Assembly: GCA_937991555.1 (NCBI GenBank)
Contig: CALKHU010000055.1
Location: forward strand, 1 to 19,871
Origin: an uncultured Caulobacter sp.
Lineage (GTDB): Bacteria > Pseudomonadota > Alphaproteobacteria > Caulobacterales > Caulobacteraceae
Direction of reading: 5' to 3'
DNA length: 19,871 bases
The translations under genes were made by a program, and so were the position numbers. The notes beneath the pieces are model-generated. The model was not told the DNA's origin and did not search any database. It worked only from the letters and a program-made list of their open reading frames with translations. Shown here in pieces: positions 1-7,302 of this stretch. How positions within the stretch are numbered: position 1 is the first letter of the stretch; every line of letters begins with the position of its first letter.

Positions 1-773
1 CGGCCGACCCGCGGATCGAAGCCTACCGCGACATCCGCGAGCGCGACCTCGTCGGGCGGCAGGGCCTGTTCGTCGCCGAGGGGGAGACGGTGCTGCGCGT
101 GCTGGCCGGGCAGGATCGCCACCGACCGCTGTCGGCGCTGATCGCGGCGCGTCGGCGGGACAAGCTGGCGCCGATCCTCGACGCACTGCCGGCGGAGACC
201 CCCGTCTACCTGGCCGAACAGCCGGTGCTGGACGCCGTCGCCGGCTATCCGCTGCACCGGGGCATCCTGGCGCTGGCGCGGCGGGCGCCGGACGAGGATC
301 CTGAGGCCCTGCTCGCGGGGCTGGGCCCCGACGCGCTCGTGCTCGCCCTGATGGGCGTCGCCAACCACGACAACATGGGCGGGCTGTTCCGCAACGCCGC
401 CGCCTTCGGGGCGGATGCGGTGCTGCTCGACCCGACCTGCTGCGATCCGCTGTACCGCAAGGCGATCCGCGTCTCGGTCGGCGGGGTGCTGCGCGTACCC
501 TTCGCCACCGTGCCCGGCGACATGGTCGCGACCCTGGTCCGCCACGGCCTGACGCCGATCGCGCTGAGCCCGTCCGGCGAGACCGCGCTGCACGCCCTCG
601 CGCCCCCGCGGCGCGCGGCCTTGCTGCTCGGCGCCGAAGGACCGGGCCTGCCGCCGGAGACGATGGCCCGCTGCCGGACGGTGTCGATCCCCATGGCCGC
701 CGGCTTCGATTCCCTGAACGTGGCGACCACGTCCGGCATAGCCCTGCACCACCTGCGGTCGGCGGCGGGCTGA
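1..773 (+). CDS. SpoU/TrmH-family RNA 2'-O-methyltransferase (5' end outside window)
   Basis: The frame is open from position 3, with no convincing start inside the window, so the gene begins upstream; 256 residues are visible to the TGA at 771-773. The visible N-terminal part (DPRIEAYRDIRERDL, then LFVAEGE) looks like the small substrate-binding domain that precedes the catalytic domain in this family. The three SpoU/SPOUT knot motifs follow in order: an NHDNMGGLFRNAAAFGAD stretch near nt 363-416, LLLGAEGPGLP near 621-653 and SLNVATTSGIAL near 714-749. The family transfers methyl from S-adenosylmethionine to a ribose 2'-OH in rRNA or tRNA in the cytoplasm. Which RNA is modified cannot be told. 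A hairpin follows the stop, and the next gene is on the opposite strand, so this is the last gene of its transcript. Confidence 0.9.
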   Translation, partial: ADPRIEAYRDIRERDLVGRQGLFVAEGETVLRVLAGQDRHRPLSALIAARRRDKLAPILDALPAETPVYLAEQPVLDAVAGYPLHRGILALARRAPDEDPEALLAGLGPDALVLALMGVANHDNMGGLFRNAAAFGADAVLLDPTCCDPLYRKAIRVSVGGVLRVPFATVPGDMVATLVRHGLTPIALSPSGETALHALAPPRRAALLLGAEGPGLPPETMARCRTVSIPMAAGFDSLNVATTSGIALHHLRSAAG

Positions 774-781
774 GGCGGGAC

Positions 782-804
782 TCTCGGGACACATCATCCC
801 GGGA
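782..804 (+). terminator. Hairpin just after the methyltransferase gene
   Basis: TCTCGGGA (782-789) pairs with TCCCGGGA (797-804) around a 7-base loop, an 8-bp stem with one G-U pair. It begins 9 bases after the stop. No T-tract follows, so it is at best a weak intrinsic terminator or an RNA 3'-end structure. Confidence 0.35.
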
Positions 805-1056
805 CAAACGGGGACATTCGGCCCCTTCCGGAGACATCCGGGCCGGTCGGAGGCGCCCGATCGATCCGCCCCGCCGTCGGCCGCCGCATACTGACGGCAT
901 GAGCCTGGCCGCCGGACAGTCCGATCCCTTTTGCCGCAAGGTGTTGCACGCCGGCAGCCCGGTCGCCGGTCCGGCGCCTGCGACCGCAGTCTGCGCCGGG
1001 CGCGCCGCATCGATCCCCCCGCCGCCCGCCGGGCGCCCGCACGGCGCTGACGACGG

Positions 1057-1107
1057 AAAACCGGCCGGAGACACTGAAGACGCTTCGGCAGCGCCTCCAG
1101 TGTCCGG
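1057..1107 (-). terminator. Likely Rho-independent terminator of the MBL-sulfatase operon
   Basis: Read on the minus strand, CCGGACACTG (from 1107-1098) pairs with CAGTGTCTCCGG (1076-1065) with one bulged base. An inner CGCT/AGCG pairing lies in the loop. After CCGG, four T residues follow (the AAAA at 1057-1060 of the plus strand). It starts a few bases past the sulfatase stop at 1112, the place expected for the operon's terminator. Confidence 0.5.
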
Positions 1108-1111
1108 GATG

Positions 1112-2767
1112 CTAGTTCGACCACATCACGTATTCGGCGTCCTTGGGCATGACGCTGCCGTCGGTCGGCCGGTCGATCCACATCGGGCCCTCGATCAGCG
1201 CCGGCCACAGCGGCTTGGCCGCGCGGCGGTCCTGTGCGTCGAGCAGGGCAGTCAGCTCGCGGACCTTGTCCGGTCGCGCCGCCGCGAGGTTGGTCTTCTC
1301 CAGCGGATCGGCGCCGAGGTCGAACAGCCAGGCCTTCTTCGGCGTCTCGGACAGCTGCAGCTTCCAGTCCTGCCAGATGACGGTGCGGTAGGGCCCCGAG
1401 CGGAAGAACAGCGGCCGGTCGGCCACCTGGCCGCGGGACAGGGCGACCAGGTCGACGCCGTCGATGACCCCCGCCGCCGGCTTCGGCGCCCCGGACGCCG
1501 CGATCGCGGTGGCGAACACGTCGAAATGCATCGCGCGCGCCGGGGTGGCCGTCCCGGCCGGGATCTGCGCCGGCCACTTCACGAAGAACGGCACGTGGAT
1601 GCCGCCCTCGAAGAACGTCGCCTTCCAGCCGCGGTACGGCTTGTTGATGTCCGGCAGGCCGATGTAGTTCGCGCCGCCGTTGTCGCTGGTGAAGATGACA
1701 ATGGTGTTCTCGGTCAGGCCCTGCCGCTCGAGCTCGGCCAGAACCTTGCCGACGTTGCGGTCCAGCGAGCGGATCATGGCGGCGTAGACGCGCAGGCGGT
1801 GATCCTTGATGCCGGCCAGGGCGTCGTAGTCGGCCTTCGTCGCCTGCAGCGGCGTGTGCGGCGCGTTGAAGGCCAGGTACATGAAGAACGGCGCATTCTT
1901 GTTGGCCGCGATCGCCTTGACCGCCTCGTCGCCGAGGTAGTCGGTCATGTAGCCCTTGGGCCGGAACGGCTTGGAGCCGTTGTGACGCACGGAGTAGGGC
2001 AGGTTGGCCCACAGGAAGACGTCGATGGGGTCCCACTCCTGGACGGAGTTCACGACATTCGGGTCGTCCTTCGGCAGGAACATCGCCGCGCCGGCGTAGA
2101 AGCCGAGCGATTCGTCGAAGCCCTGGTCCTCCGGCCGCATGCCCTCGCTTTCGCCCAGGTGCCACTTGCCGAGGTGCAGGGTCCGGTAGCCGGCGCCCTT
2201 CAGCGTTTCGGCGATGGTCACCTCGCTCGCCGGCACCCCCATCTGGTCGACGGGCGGGACGTCCTTGATGCGCTCCTTGTGGAAGATCGGCGGGGTGTTG
2301 CCGCTGTGGCCGCCCATGCTGGCGATGTTGCGCGCGAACATGGTCGGCACGGCGGTGAACTCGAATCCGAACCGGGTCGGGTAGCGGCCGGTCATCATCG
2401 CCGCGCGCGACGGCGAGCAGGTCGCGTTGCCGGCGTAGCCGTTGGTGAAGGTGACGCCGCCCGCCGCGATGGAGTCGATCGCCAGCGTCGGCACGGCCCC
2501 GTTGGCCACCCCGGTTCCGGTGGAGGTCAGGTCGTTCATGCCGAGGTCGTCGGCGACGATCAAGATGATGTTCGGCGGGCGCCCGGCGTTCGCCGCGGCC
2601 GGCGCCGCGGGCGCGGTCTTCCACACCACCTCCTGGTTGGGCTGGATCGGATTCCTCAGGTTGCCGATGATGCCCGGCAGGTAGAGGCGATAGTGCTGGA
2701 AGGCGAAGAAGCCGGCGACGCCGAGCACGGCGACGGCGGCGAGGATCCAGATCAGGGGGCGCTTCAT
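1112..2767 (-). CDS. Membrane-anchored formylglycine-dependent sulfatase (type I)
   Basis: This 551-residue alkaline-phosphatase-superfamily sulfatase would hydrolyse a sulfate ester to alcohol plus sulfate. Residues 5-23 form one hydrophobic N-terminal segment with no clear cleavage site, so it is probably anchored in the inner membrane with the catalytic domain in the periplasm. The catalytic domain starts near residue 65 with the metal-binding Asp pair in VADDLG (D73, D74). The signature CSPSR has C117, the residue converted to formylglycine. Further active-site residues are K201/H203 (LGKWHLG), H304 (NAPHTPL), D362/N363 (SDNGG) and K382. The GAGGAG ribosome site overlaps the stop of the upstream MBL gene, 9 bases away, so the two are co-transcribed. 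A matching FGE gene lies at 6301-7245. The substrate is unknown; aryl, steroid or carbohydrate sulfates are all possible. Confidence 0.93.
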   Translation of the reverse strand: MKRPLIWILAAVAVLGVAGFFAFQHYRLYLPGIIGNLRNPIQPNQEVVWKTAPAAPAAANAGRPPNIILIVADDLGMNDLTSTGTGVANGAVPTLAIDSIAAGGVTFTNGYAGNATCSPSRAAMMTGRYPTRFGFEFTAVPTMFARNIASMGGHSGNTPPIFHKERIKDVPPVDQMGVPASEVTIAETLKGAGYRTLHLGKWHLGESEGMRPEDQGFDESLGFYAGAAMFLPKDDPNVVNSVQEWDPIDVFLWANLPYSVRHNGSKPFRPKGYMTDYLGDEAVKAIAANKNAPFFMYLAFNAPHTPLQATKADYDALAGIKDHRLRVYAAMIRSLDRNVGKVLAELERQGLTENTIVIFTSDNGGANYIGLPDINKPYRGWKATFFEGGIHVPFFVKWPAQIPAGTATPARAMHFDVFATAIAASGAPKPAAGVIDGVDLVALSRGQVADRPLFFRSGPYRTVIWQDWKLQLSETPKKAWLFDLGADPLEKTNLAAARPDKVRELTALLDAQDRRAAKPLWPALIEGPMWIDRPTDGSVMPKDAEYVMWSN

Positions 2768-2776
2768 GTCGGCTCC

Positions 2777-3850
2777 TCAGCGTCCGAGCTTGCTGTGTTT
2801 GATGTCGGTCCCGCCCGCGGGCAGGCTGAACAGGTCGCCGTCGCGGGCGATCCAGAGCGGGCCGCTGTAGATCTTTCCGGCCTCGCCCCTGAAGACCACC
2901 TCCAGGGCCCGGATGGGCAGCGGCGGCACGACATGCGTCAGGACCAGGCCCTTGACGCCGGCCTTTTCGGCGAGGCGGGCGATCTCTTCGGGACTGGCGT
3001 GATAGTCGGGAATGTCGGCGAGGATCTTCGCGCGCTTCGGACGGTCCGCCGCCAGGGACTGTTCCCGCAGCATGCCCACCAGCTCGGGATCGAGCGCGTC
3101 GTGCAGCAGCAGGTCGGCGCCGCGGGCCTGGGCCGCGGTCGTGGCGGCGATGGAGGTGTCGCCGCTCACCACCACGCTGCGACCCCTGTAGTCGAAGCGG
3201 TAGCCGACCGCCGGCTTGACGGGGCCATGGTCGACCCGGAAGGCGGTGATCTTCAGGCCGCCGTCGTCGAGCACGACGACGGAGTCGGCGCCGTCGGGGA
3301 TCGCGAAGGGCCGCGCCTGCAGGCCCGCGCCGGACGGCGGCGCCACCGGCGTTCCGTGGTGGGCGGTGCGATAGCCGCTGTCGAGGGCGTAGGCCTCGTT
3401 GAAACCGGCCGCCACCCGCTCGACGCCCGGCGGGCCGTAGAGGGGCAGGGGCGCGGCGGTGTTGTAGCCGACCCAGTGCTGGAGCGTGACGTTGCCCAGC
3501 CCGTCGATGTGGTCCGAGTGGAAGTGGGTCAGCAGCACGGAAGTGTCGGCCGAGCCGACGTTCAGGCGACCGAGGACCCGCCCGGCGCCCTCGCCGGCGT
3601 CGACGATGAACACCCGCTTGCCGGCGATCACCGCCGTGCAGGGCGCGCTGCGGTCGCCGTCGGACATCGGTCCGCCCGACCCGCAGATCACCACGTTCAG
3701 GCCGTCCGGCATGGCGCCGACGACGTCGGTCGCCATCGTGCGGGCGACCGTGCGCTGCATCACGGCCAGCGCGATCTGGCCGCGGAACGCGAACAGCGCC
3801 GCGCCCGCCAGCGCGACGACCACGATCAGCCCCGCGAGGATGCGTTTCAT
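2777..3850 (-). CDS. Membrane-anchored MBL-fold hydrolase, RNase Z/AtsA arylsulfatase-like
   Basis: This is a 357-residue metallo-beta-lactamase-fold protein with a hydrophobic N-terminal anchor (residues 4-22), so probably periplasm-facing. The metal-binding motif [10 protein letters not shown] gives H109, H111, D113 and H114. H208 (VDHGP), the bridging D231 (SGDTS) and H306 (LTHVVPP) complete a two-zinc site. The order of motifs, including VVICGSGGP near residue 53 and the YHASPEE segment near 283, resembles tRNase Z and the zinc arylsulfatase AtsA of Pseudoalteromonas. A true tRNase Z would be cytoplasmic, so the export anchor argues against RNA processing. It is the first gene of a leftward operon with the sulfatase. 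GGGGAGGG precedes the ATG closely. An esterase, lactonase or arylsulfatase role is possible; the last is favoured only by context. Confidence 0.85.
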   Translation of the reverse strand: MKRILAGLIVVVALAGAALFAFRGQIALAVMQRTVARTMATDVVGAMPDGLNVVICGSGGPMSDGDRSAPCTAVIAGKRVFIVDAGEGAGRVLGRLNVGSADTSVLLTHFHSDHIDGLGNVTLQHWVGYNTAAPLPLYGPPGVERVAAGFNEAYALDSGYRTAHHGTPVAPPSGAGLQARPFAIPDGADSVVVLDDGGLKITAFRVDHGPVKPAVGYRFDYRGRSVVVSGDTSIAATTAAQARGADLLLHDALDPELVGMLREQSLAADRPKRAKILADIPDYHASPEEIARLAEKAGVKGLVLTHVVPPLPIRALEVVFRGEAGKIYSGPLWIARDGDLFSLPAGGTDIKHSKLGR

Positions 3851-3890
3851 CCGGCCCTCCCCAAATCCGGCTTGCTCGCCGGAAATATAT

Positions 3891-3907
3891 TGGCATTATT
3901 TGTGCCA
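3891..3907. promoter_or_regulatory. Palindromic operator candidate in the divergent promoter region
   Basis: TGGCA-N7-TGCCA is a perfect 5-bp inverted repeat in the only AT-rich patch of the 107-base gap between the two divergent operons. The adjoining AAATATATT could supply a -10 element for either direction. Size and symmetry suit a TetR-family dimer, and a TetR gene lies in the rightward operon. The binding protein is inferred, not shown. Confidence 0.45.
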
Positions 3908-3910
3908 TTA

Positions 3911-3938
3911 GTGGCGCGCCGGGTCAAGCCCGCGCCAC
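3911..3938 (+). repeat. 8-bp inverted repeat in the leader of the dehalogenase operon
   Basis: GTGGCGCG (3911-3918) and CGCGCCAC (3931-3938) are perfect inverted copies separated by 12 bases whose centre reads GGGTCAAGCCC. It sits between the operator candidate and the start at 3958. It may be a leader hairpin, a second operator, or a remnant of the GGGTCAAGCCC-type palindromes dispersed in many alphaproteobacterial genomes. It has no T-tract. Confidence 0.4.
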
Positions 3939-3957
3939 GCTTGACGGGAGATCGCCC

Positions 3958-4875
3958 TTGGACGTGCTAAGAACCCCCGAAGACCGTTTTGTCGGCCTGC
4001 CGGACTTTCCGTTCGAGGCGCACTACCGGCCGGTCCCGTCGGGCGCCGGCGGCGAGCTGCGCATCGGCTATGTCGACGAGGGGCCGCGGGATGCAGCGCC
4101 GGTTCTGCTGATGCACGGCGAGCCGTCCTGGTCCTACCTGTACCGGAAGATCATTCCCCGCCTGTCAGGCCGGAACCGCGTGCTGGCGCCGGACCTTGTC
4201 GGCTTCGGCCGGTCAGACAAGCTGGCGGCGAAGGAGGACTACACCTACGAACGCCACGTCGCCTGGATGAGCGCCTGGCTCGAGGCGCTGGACCTGCGGG
4301 ACATCACCCTGTTCTGCCAGGACTGGGGCGGTCTGATCGGTCTGCGCCTCGTGGCCGCCTTTCCGGAGCGTTTCGCCCGGGTGGTCGTGGCCAACACCGG
4401 CATGCCGACCGGGGCCGGCATGACCGACGGGTTCAGGGCCTGGCTGGAGATGAGCCAGTCGATCCCGGTGTTTCCCGCCGGCATGATCGTCAACATGGGC
4501 AGCCTGCGTGAACTGACGCCGGAGGAGATCGCGGCCTACGACGCGCCCTATCCCGACGAGACCTACAAGGCGGGCGCCCGCATCTTTCCCACCCTCGTGC
4601 CGGTGACGCCCGAGCACGCCTCGGTGGCCGAGAACAAGGCGGCCTGGGCGGTGCTGGAGCGGTTCGAAAAGCCGTTCCTGACCGCCTTCAGCGACGGCGA
4701 TCCGGTCAGCAAGGGCGGCGACGCGCCGTTCCAGGCCCGCGTTCCCGGCGCGAAAGGCATGCAACACCTGATCATCGAAGGCGGCGGCCACTTCCTGCAG
4801 GAAGACCAGCCCGCGAAGATCGCCGAGGTCATTCAGGACCTGATCGACGGCAAGCTGCAGGGAGAAAAGGCATGA
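3958..4875 (+). CDS. Haloalkane dehalogenase-like alpha/beta hydrolase
   Basis: This 305-residue alpha/beta hydrolase has the layout of haloalkane dehalogenases of the DhlA subfamily, which replace a halogen on an alkyl carbon with hydroxyl in the cytoplasm. The nucleophile elbow FCQDWGG places Asp (D122), not Ser, at the nucleophile, followed by the halide-binding Trp W123. HGEPSWSY (residues 53-60) is the oxyanion/halide loop. The likely catalytic acid is D248 (FSDGDPVS) and the base H278 (GGGHFLQED). A second halide-binding Trp in the cap could be W162. I chose a TTG start at 3958, eight or so bases after GGGAG, because [11 protein letters not shown] matches the usual N-terminus of the family; a GTG at 3964 is the alternative. 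Its TGA overlaps the next ATG. It heads the rightward operon. An epoxide hydrolase is less likely because the cap tyrosines are not evident. Confidence 0.87.
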   Translation: MDVLRTPEDRFVGLPDFPFEAHYRPVPSGAGGELRIGYVDEGPRDAAPVLLMHGEPSWSYLYRKIIPRLSGRNRVLAPDLVGFGRSDKLAAKEDYTYERHVAWMSAWLEALDLRDITLFCQDWGGLIGLRLVAAFPERFARVVVANTGMPTGAGMTDGFRAWLEMSQSIPVFPAGMIVNMGSLRELTPEEIAAYDAPYPDETYKAGARIFPTLVPVTPEHASVAENKAAWAVLERFEKPFLTAFSDGDPVSKGGDAPFQARVPGAKGMQHLIIEGGGHFLQEDQPAKIAEVIQDLIDGKLQGEKA

Positions 4876-5282
4876 AGGTCGAGAACGCCGTCGTTCCCCG
4901 CGGCGAGCAGCTCCAGGCTTTGCTGGCGCTGGGGGGCGACCAGCCGATCGTGATGCTGAACCTGCTCAAGTTCCGCGACCGCGCCGAGTACGACGAACCC
5001 GGGCATCCCGAGATGTCGGGGCGCGAGGCCTACATGCTCTACGGCGCGGCGATGAAGCCGCTGGTCGAGAGCAAGGGCGGGCGGATGTGGTTCAACGCCC
5101 GGGTCGACGCGCTGGTGATCGGCGAGGTCGACGAGCTGTGGGACGTGGCCGCGATCATGGAGTACCCGAGCCGCGAGGCCTTCGTCGCCATCGCCACCTC
5201 GCCGGAGGTCCTGGAGATCGGCAAGCACCGCAAGGCCGGCCTCGCGGGCCAGTTGCTGATCCAGTGCACGAGCCTGGGATGA
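4872..5282 (+). CDS. DUF1330-type small protein
   Basis: A 136-residue soluble protein with a ferredoxin-like alpha+beta barrel pattern typical of DUF1330: [16 protein letters not shown] (about 25-40), a middle [25 protein letters not shown] segment and [20 protein letters not shown] near 93-112. The family has no settled function; dimeric alpha+beta barrels often bind or isomerise hydrophobic ligands. Its ATG overlaps the dehalogenase stop (ATGA, 4872-4875), and its own stop overlaps the next start, so translation is probably coupled in both directions. No signal peptide is seen. It may act on the same substrate as the dehalogenase, but this is only from position. Confidence 0.8.
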   Translation: MKVENAVVPRGEQLQALLALGGDQPIVMLNLLKFRDRAEYDEPGHPEMSGREAYMLYGAAMKPLVESKGGRMWFNARVDALVIGEVDELWDVAAIMEYPSREAFVAIATSPEVLEIGKHRKAGLAGQLLIQCTSLG

Positions 5283-5689
5283 CCGCCCCCTCGCGCCTGA
5301 CGCTGATCGGCCTCGGCCTGCTGGGTCTGATCAACCTCGTGCGGGGGGCCATCCACGTGTTCCTGCCGGACGGCGGGGCCGGCGTGATCGCGGGTCTGGA
5401 CCTGTCGACCAACCGCGAGGCGATCCTGTTCCTGTTCGCCGGGCTGGGGGCGGGACAGATGGCGGCGGGACTGGTCGACCTCGCCGTCGTCGCCCGCTGG
5501 CGCGCCTTCGCTGTCCCCCTGCTGGTGATCGAGGTCCTGCGCGGCATGCTGTTCACCGCCGTCACCCAGCTCTGGAAGCCGCCGCCGGTCGAGGTTCCCG
5601 GCGAACGCTTCGTGATGGCGCTCACGGCCGGTCTGCTCCTGATTCTGATCTGGGAGCTTGCGCGCAGGCTGCGCCGGGCGCCCACTTGA
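5279..5689 (+). CDS. Small four-helix inner-membrane protein
   Basis: A 136-residue hydrophobic protein with four likely membrane segments near residues 6-28, 47-70, 76-95 and 113-128, and an Arg-rich cytoplasmic tail (ARRLRRAPT). I chose the ATG at 5279 because it overlaps the preceding stop (ATGA) and gives a protein that starts just before the first helix; the frame is open further upstream, but that part would be shadow coding. It resembles small DUF4345-type membrane proteins, without a motif I can name with confidence. No function can be assigned. Its place between DUF1330 and TetR genes marks it as part of the operon. Confidence 0.72.
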   Translation: MTAPSRLTLIGLGLLGLINLVRGAIHVFLPDGGAGVIAGLDLSTNREAILFLFAGLGAGQMAAGLVDLAVVARWRAFAVPLLVIEVLRGMLFTAVTQLWKPPPVEVPGERFVMALTAGLLLILIWELARRLRRAPT

Positions 5690-5692
5690 GCC

Positions 5693-6304
5693 GTGAGCGA
5701 TTCGACCGAAATCGAGACCCGGCCGCGGAAGGACGGGCGCCGCCTCCGGTCGGAGGCGAGCCGGAGCAAGATCGTCCAGGCGATGATCGAGCTGATCCGC
5801 GAGAGCGGCGGCATGGGCCTGCCGCCCGCCGAAATGGTCGCCGAACGCGCCGGCGTCGGTCTGCGGACGGTGTTCCGTCTGTTCGAGGACATGGACGGCG
5901 TCTATCGCGCGATGCAGGGCGTGATCACCGCGCAGTTCGCCCACATCATCGAGCCGCTGCCGCACTCCGGCGACTGGCGGACCGACCTTCGCGCCGAGAT
6001 CGCCCGGCGGGCGGAGCTGTACGAAGGCATCCTGGCGCTGCAGATCGCCGCCGATTCCGCGCGCCACCGCTCCCCGGCGCTGCGGGAGGGGCGGGCGAGA
6101 CTGGTGCTGCAGCTGCGCGAGGCCATCCGCTCGGTCGCGCCGCCAGAGCGGATGTCGGACCGGCGACGCGCAGCCGCGGTCGAGCTGGCGGTCAGTTTCG
6201 AGGCCTGGCGCCGTCTGCGGACCGACCAGGGCGCGCCTCCGGACGAGGCGCAGGAAATCATGACCTGGATGGCGCTCCAGCTGCTCGAAGGCGACGGCGC
6301 GTGA
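5693..6304 (+). CDS. TetR/AcrR-family transcriptional regulator
   Basis: This 203-residue protein starts at a GTG three bases after the previous stop. Residues 18-66 form the N-terminal helix-turn-helix domain: RSEASRSKIVQAMIELIRESG, then MVAERAGVGLRTVFRLFEDMDGVYRAM, with the usual recognition helix before the F-x-x-x-x-x-hydrophobic-Y/F pattern. The remainder is helical and would hold the ligand pocket and dimer interface. It ends in a GTGA overlap with the FGE gene. Lying inside the operon, it probably represses its own operon and perhaps the divergent sulfatase operon through the palindrome at 3891-3907. The inducer is unknown. Confidence 0.87.
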   Translation: MSDSTEIETRPRKDGRRLRSEASRSKIVQAMIELIRESGGMGLPPAEMVAERAGVGLRTVFRLFEDMDGVYRAMQGVITAQFAHIIEPLPHSGDWRTDLRAEIARRAELYEGILALQIAADSARHRSPALREGRARLVLQLREAIRSVAPPERMSDRRRAAAVELAVSFEAWRRLRTDQGAPPDEAQEIMTWMALQLLEGDGA

Positions 6305-7245
6305 GGCGCGCGCTGCCGATGCTGGCGGCATTGCTTCTCGGCGCCTGCGGCGGTCAGACCGCGGTCGAGCTGGCGGAACCCACGCGCGCCTGCCCGGCGC
6401 AGCCGACCGGCGAGGTCCGCCTGGCCGGGGGAACCTTCACCCTCGGCGCGGCCGGGCAGCACGAGGACGAGGGGCCGCCGCGGGTGGTCAGCGTCGGCCC
6501 GTTCTCGATCGACCGGACCGAGGTCACCAACGCCCAGTTCGCCGAGTTCGTGAAGGCGACCGGCTATGTCACCTTGGCCGAACGCAGGCCGGACCCGGCC
6601 CTCTACCCCGACGTCCCGCCCGAGCGGCTGAAGCCGTCGTCGCTCGTCTTCGTCGGCGCGAAGGCGCTCGGCTCCGGCGACGCGTCCCTGTGGTGGCGGG
6701 TCGTCGAGGGCGCCAGCTGGAAGCATCCGGAGGGCCCCGGCAGCGACCTGAAGGGCCGGGAGCGGCACCCGGTCGTGCAGGTCGCCTACGAGGACGCCCT
6801 GGCCTATGCGAAATGGCGCGGGCGGGACCTGCCGACCGAGGCCGAGTGGGAGTTCGCCGCCCGCGCGGGCCTCGACGGCAAGCGCTATGAGTGGGGCGAC
6901 GAGCGGCCGAACCCGAAGGCGCCGCGCGCCAACACCTGGCAGGGCGTGTTCCCCGCCGTGGACACCGCCGACGACGGCTACAAGGCCCGCACCGCGCCGG
7001 TCGGCTGCTATGCGCCCAGCGCCTACGGCCTGTCGGACATGACCGGCAACGTCTGGGAATGGACCAGCGGCTGGTACCAGGACGGCCGGCCGCCGGGCGA
7101 CCCGCTGCGCGCGCATCTGGTGAAGGGCGGTTCGTTCCTGTGCGCCGACAACTTCTGCTACCGCTACCGGCCGTCCGCCCGCCAGCCCGGCCCCCCCGAC
7201 AGCGGCTCCTCGCACGTCGGCTTCAGGACGGTGAAGCGTGGCTGA
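6301..7245 (+). CDS. Lipoprotein-type formylglycine-generating enzyme (FGE/SUMF1)
   Basis: This 314-residue protein of the FGE-sulfatase fold would oxidise the active-site Cys of type I sulfatases to formylglycine with O2 and Cu(I). The catalytic cysteine pair is present: GGSFLCADNFCYRYR gives C281 and C286, with the spacing of human FGE C336/C341. Other family blocks are IDRTEVTNAQFAEFV (70-84), HPVVQVAYEDALAYAKWRG (156-174), LPTEAEWEFAARAG (177-190), YGLSDMTGNVWEWT (242-255) and SSHVGFR (303-309). The GTG start at 6301 overlaps the TetR stop (GTGA). Residues 1-16 (MRRALPMLAALLLGAC) form a lipoprotein signal with lipobox LGAC, so the mature protein would be lipidated at C16 and periplasmic, unlike the cytosolic FGE of Mycobacterium. 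The likely client is the sulfatase at 1112-2767. Confidence 0.92.
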   Translation: MRRALPMLAALLLGACGGQTAVELAEPTRACPAQPTGEVRLAGGTFTLGAAGQHEDEGPPRVVSVGPFSIDRTEVTNAQFAEFVKATGYVTLAERRPDPALYPDVPPERLKPSSLVFVGAKALGSGDASLWWRVVEGASWKHPEGPGSDLKGRERHPVVQVAYEDALAYAKWRGRDLPTEAEWEFAARAGLDGKRYEWGDERPNPKAPRANTWQGVFPAVDTADDGYKARTAPVGCYAPSAYGLSDMTGNVWEWTSGWYQDGRPPGDPLRAHLVKGGSFLCADNFCYRYRPSARQPGPPDSGSSHVGFRTVKRG

Positions 7246-7302
7246 GTTGCACCCGCCGCATCGGCGTCGCACCCTGCGGGCAAAGCGATGCAGGAGGGGC
7301 CG

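Larger units (their letters stand above)
774..1111. other. 338-base non-coding stretch between convergent genes
   Basis: It lies between the methyltransferase stop and the sulfatase stop. It holds the hairpin at 782-804, short GGGACA/GAGACA repeats at 786, 801, 811 and 831, and the terminator-like structure at 1057-1107. Open frames run through it on both strands (for example an ATG at 899), but none has a good ribosome binding site or a protein I recognise; one continues straight into antisense of the sulfatase. I see no convincing gene here. Confidence 0.5.

Noticed and set aside
2777..3850. MBL gene as a genuine tRNase Z
   Set aside because: The hydrophobic N-terminal anchor and operon with an exported sulfatase do not fit a cytoplasmic tRNA-processing enzyme.
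899..3970. 1023-codon open frame on the plus strand across the sulfatase and MBL genes
   Set aside because: It is antisense to two well-supported genes with intact catalytic motifs; its peptide is low-complexity and rich in Arg, Gly, Val and Asp, as expected from high-GC shadow frames.
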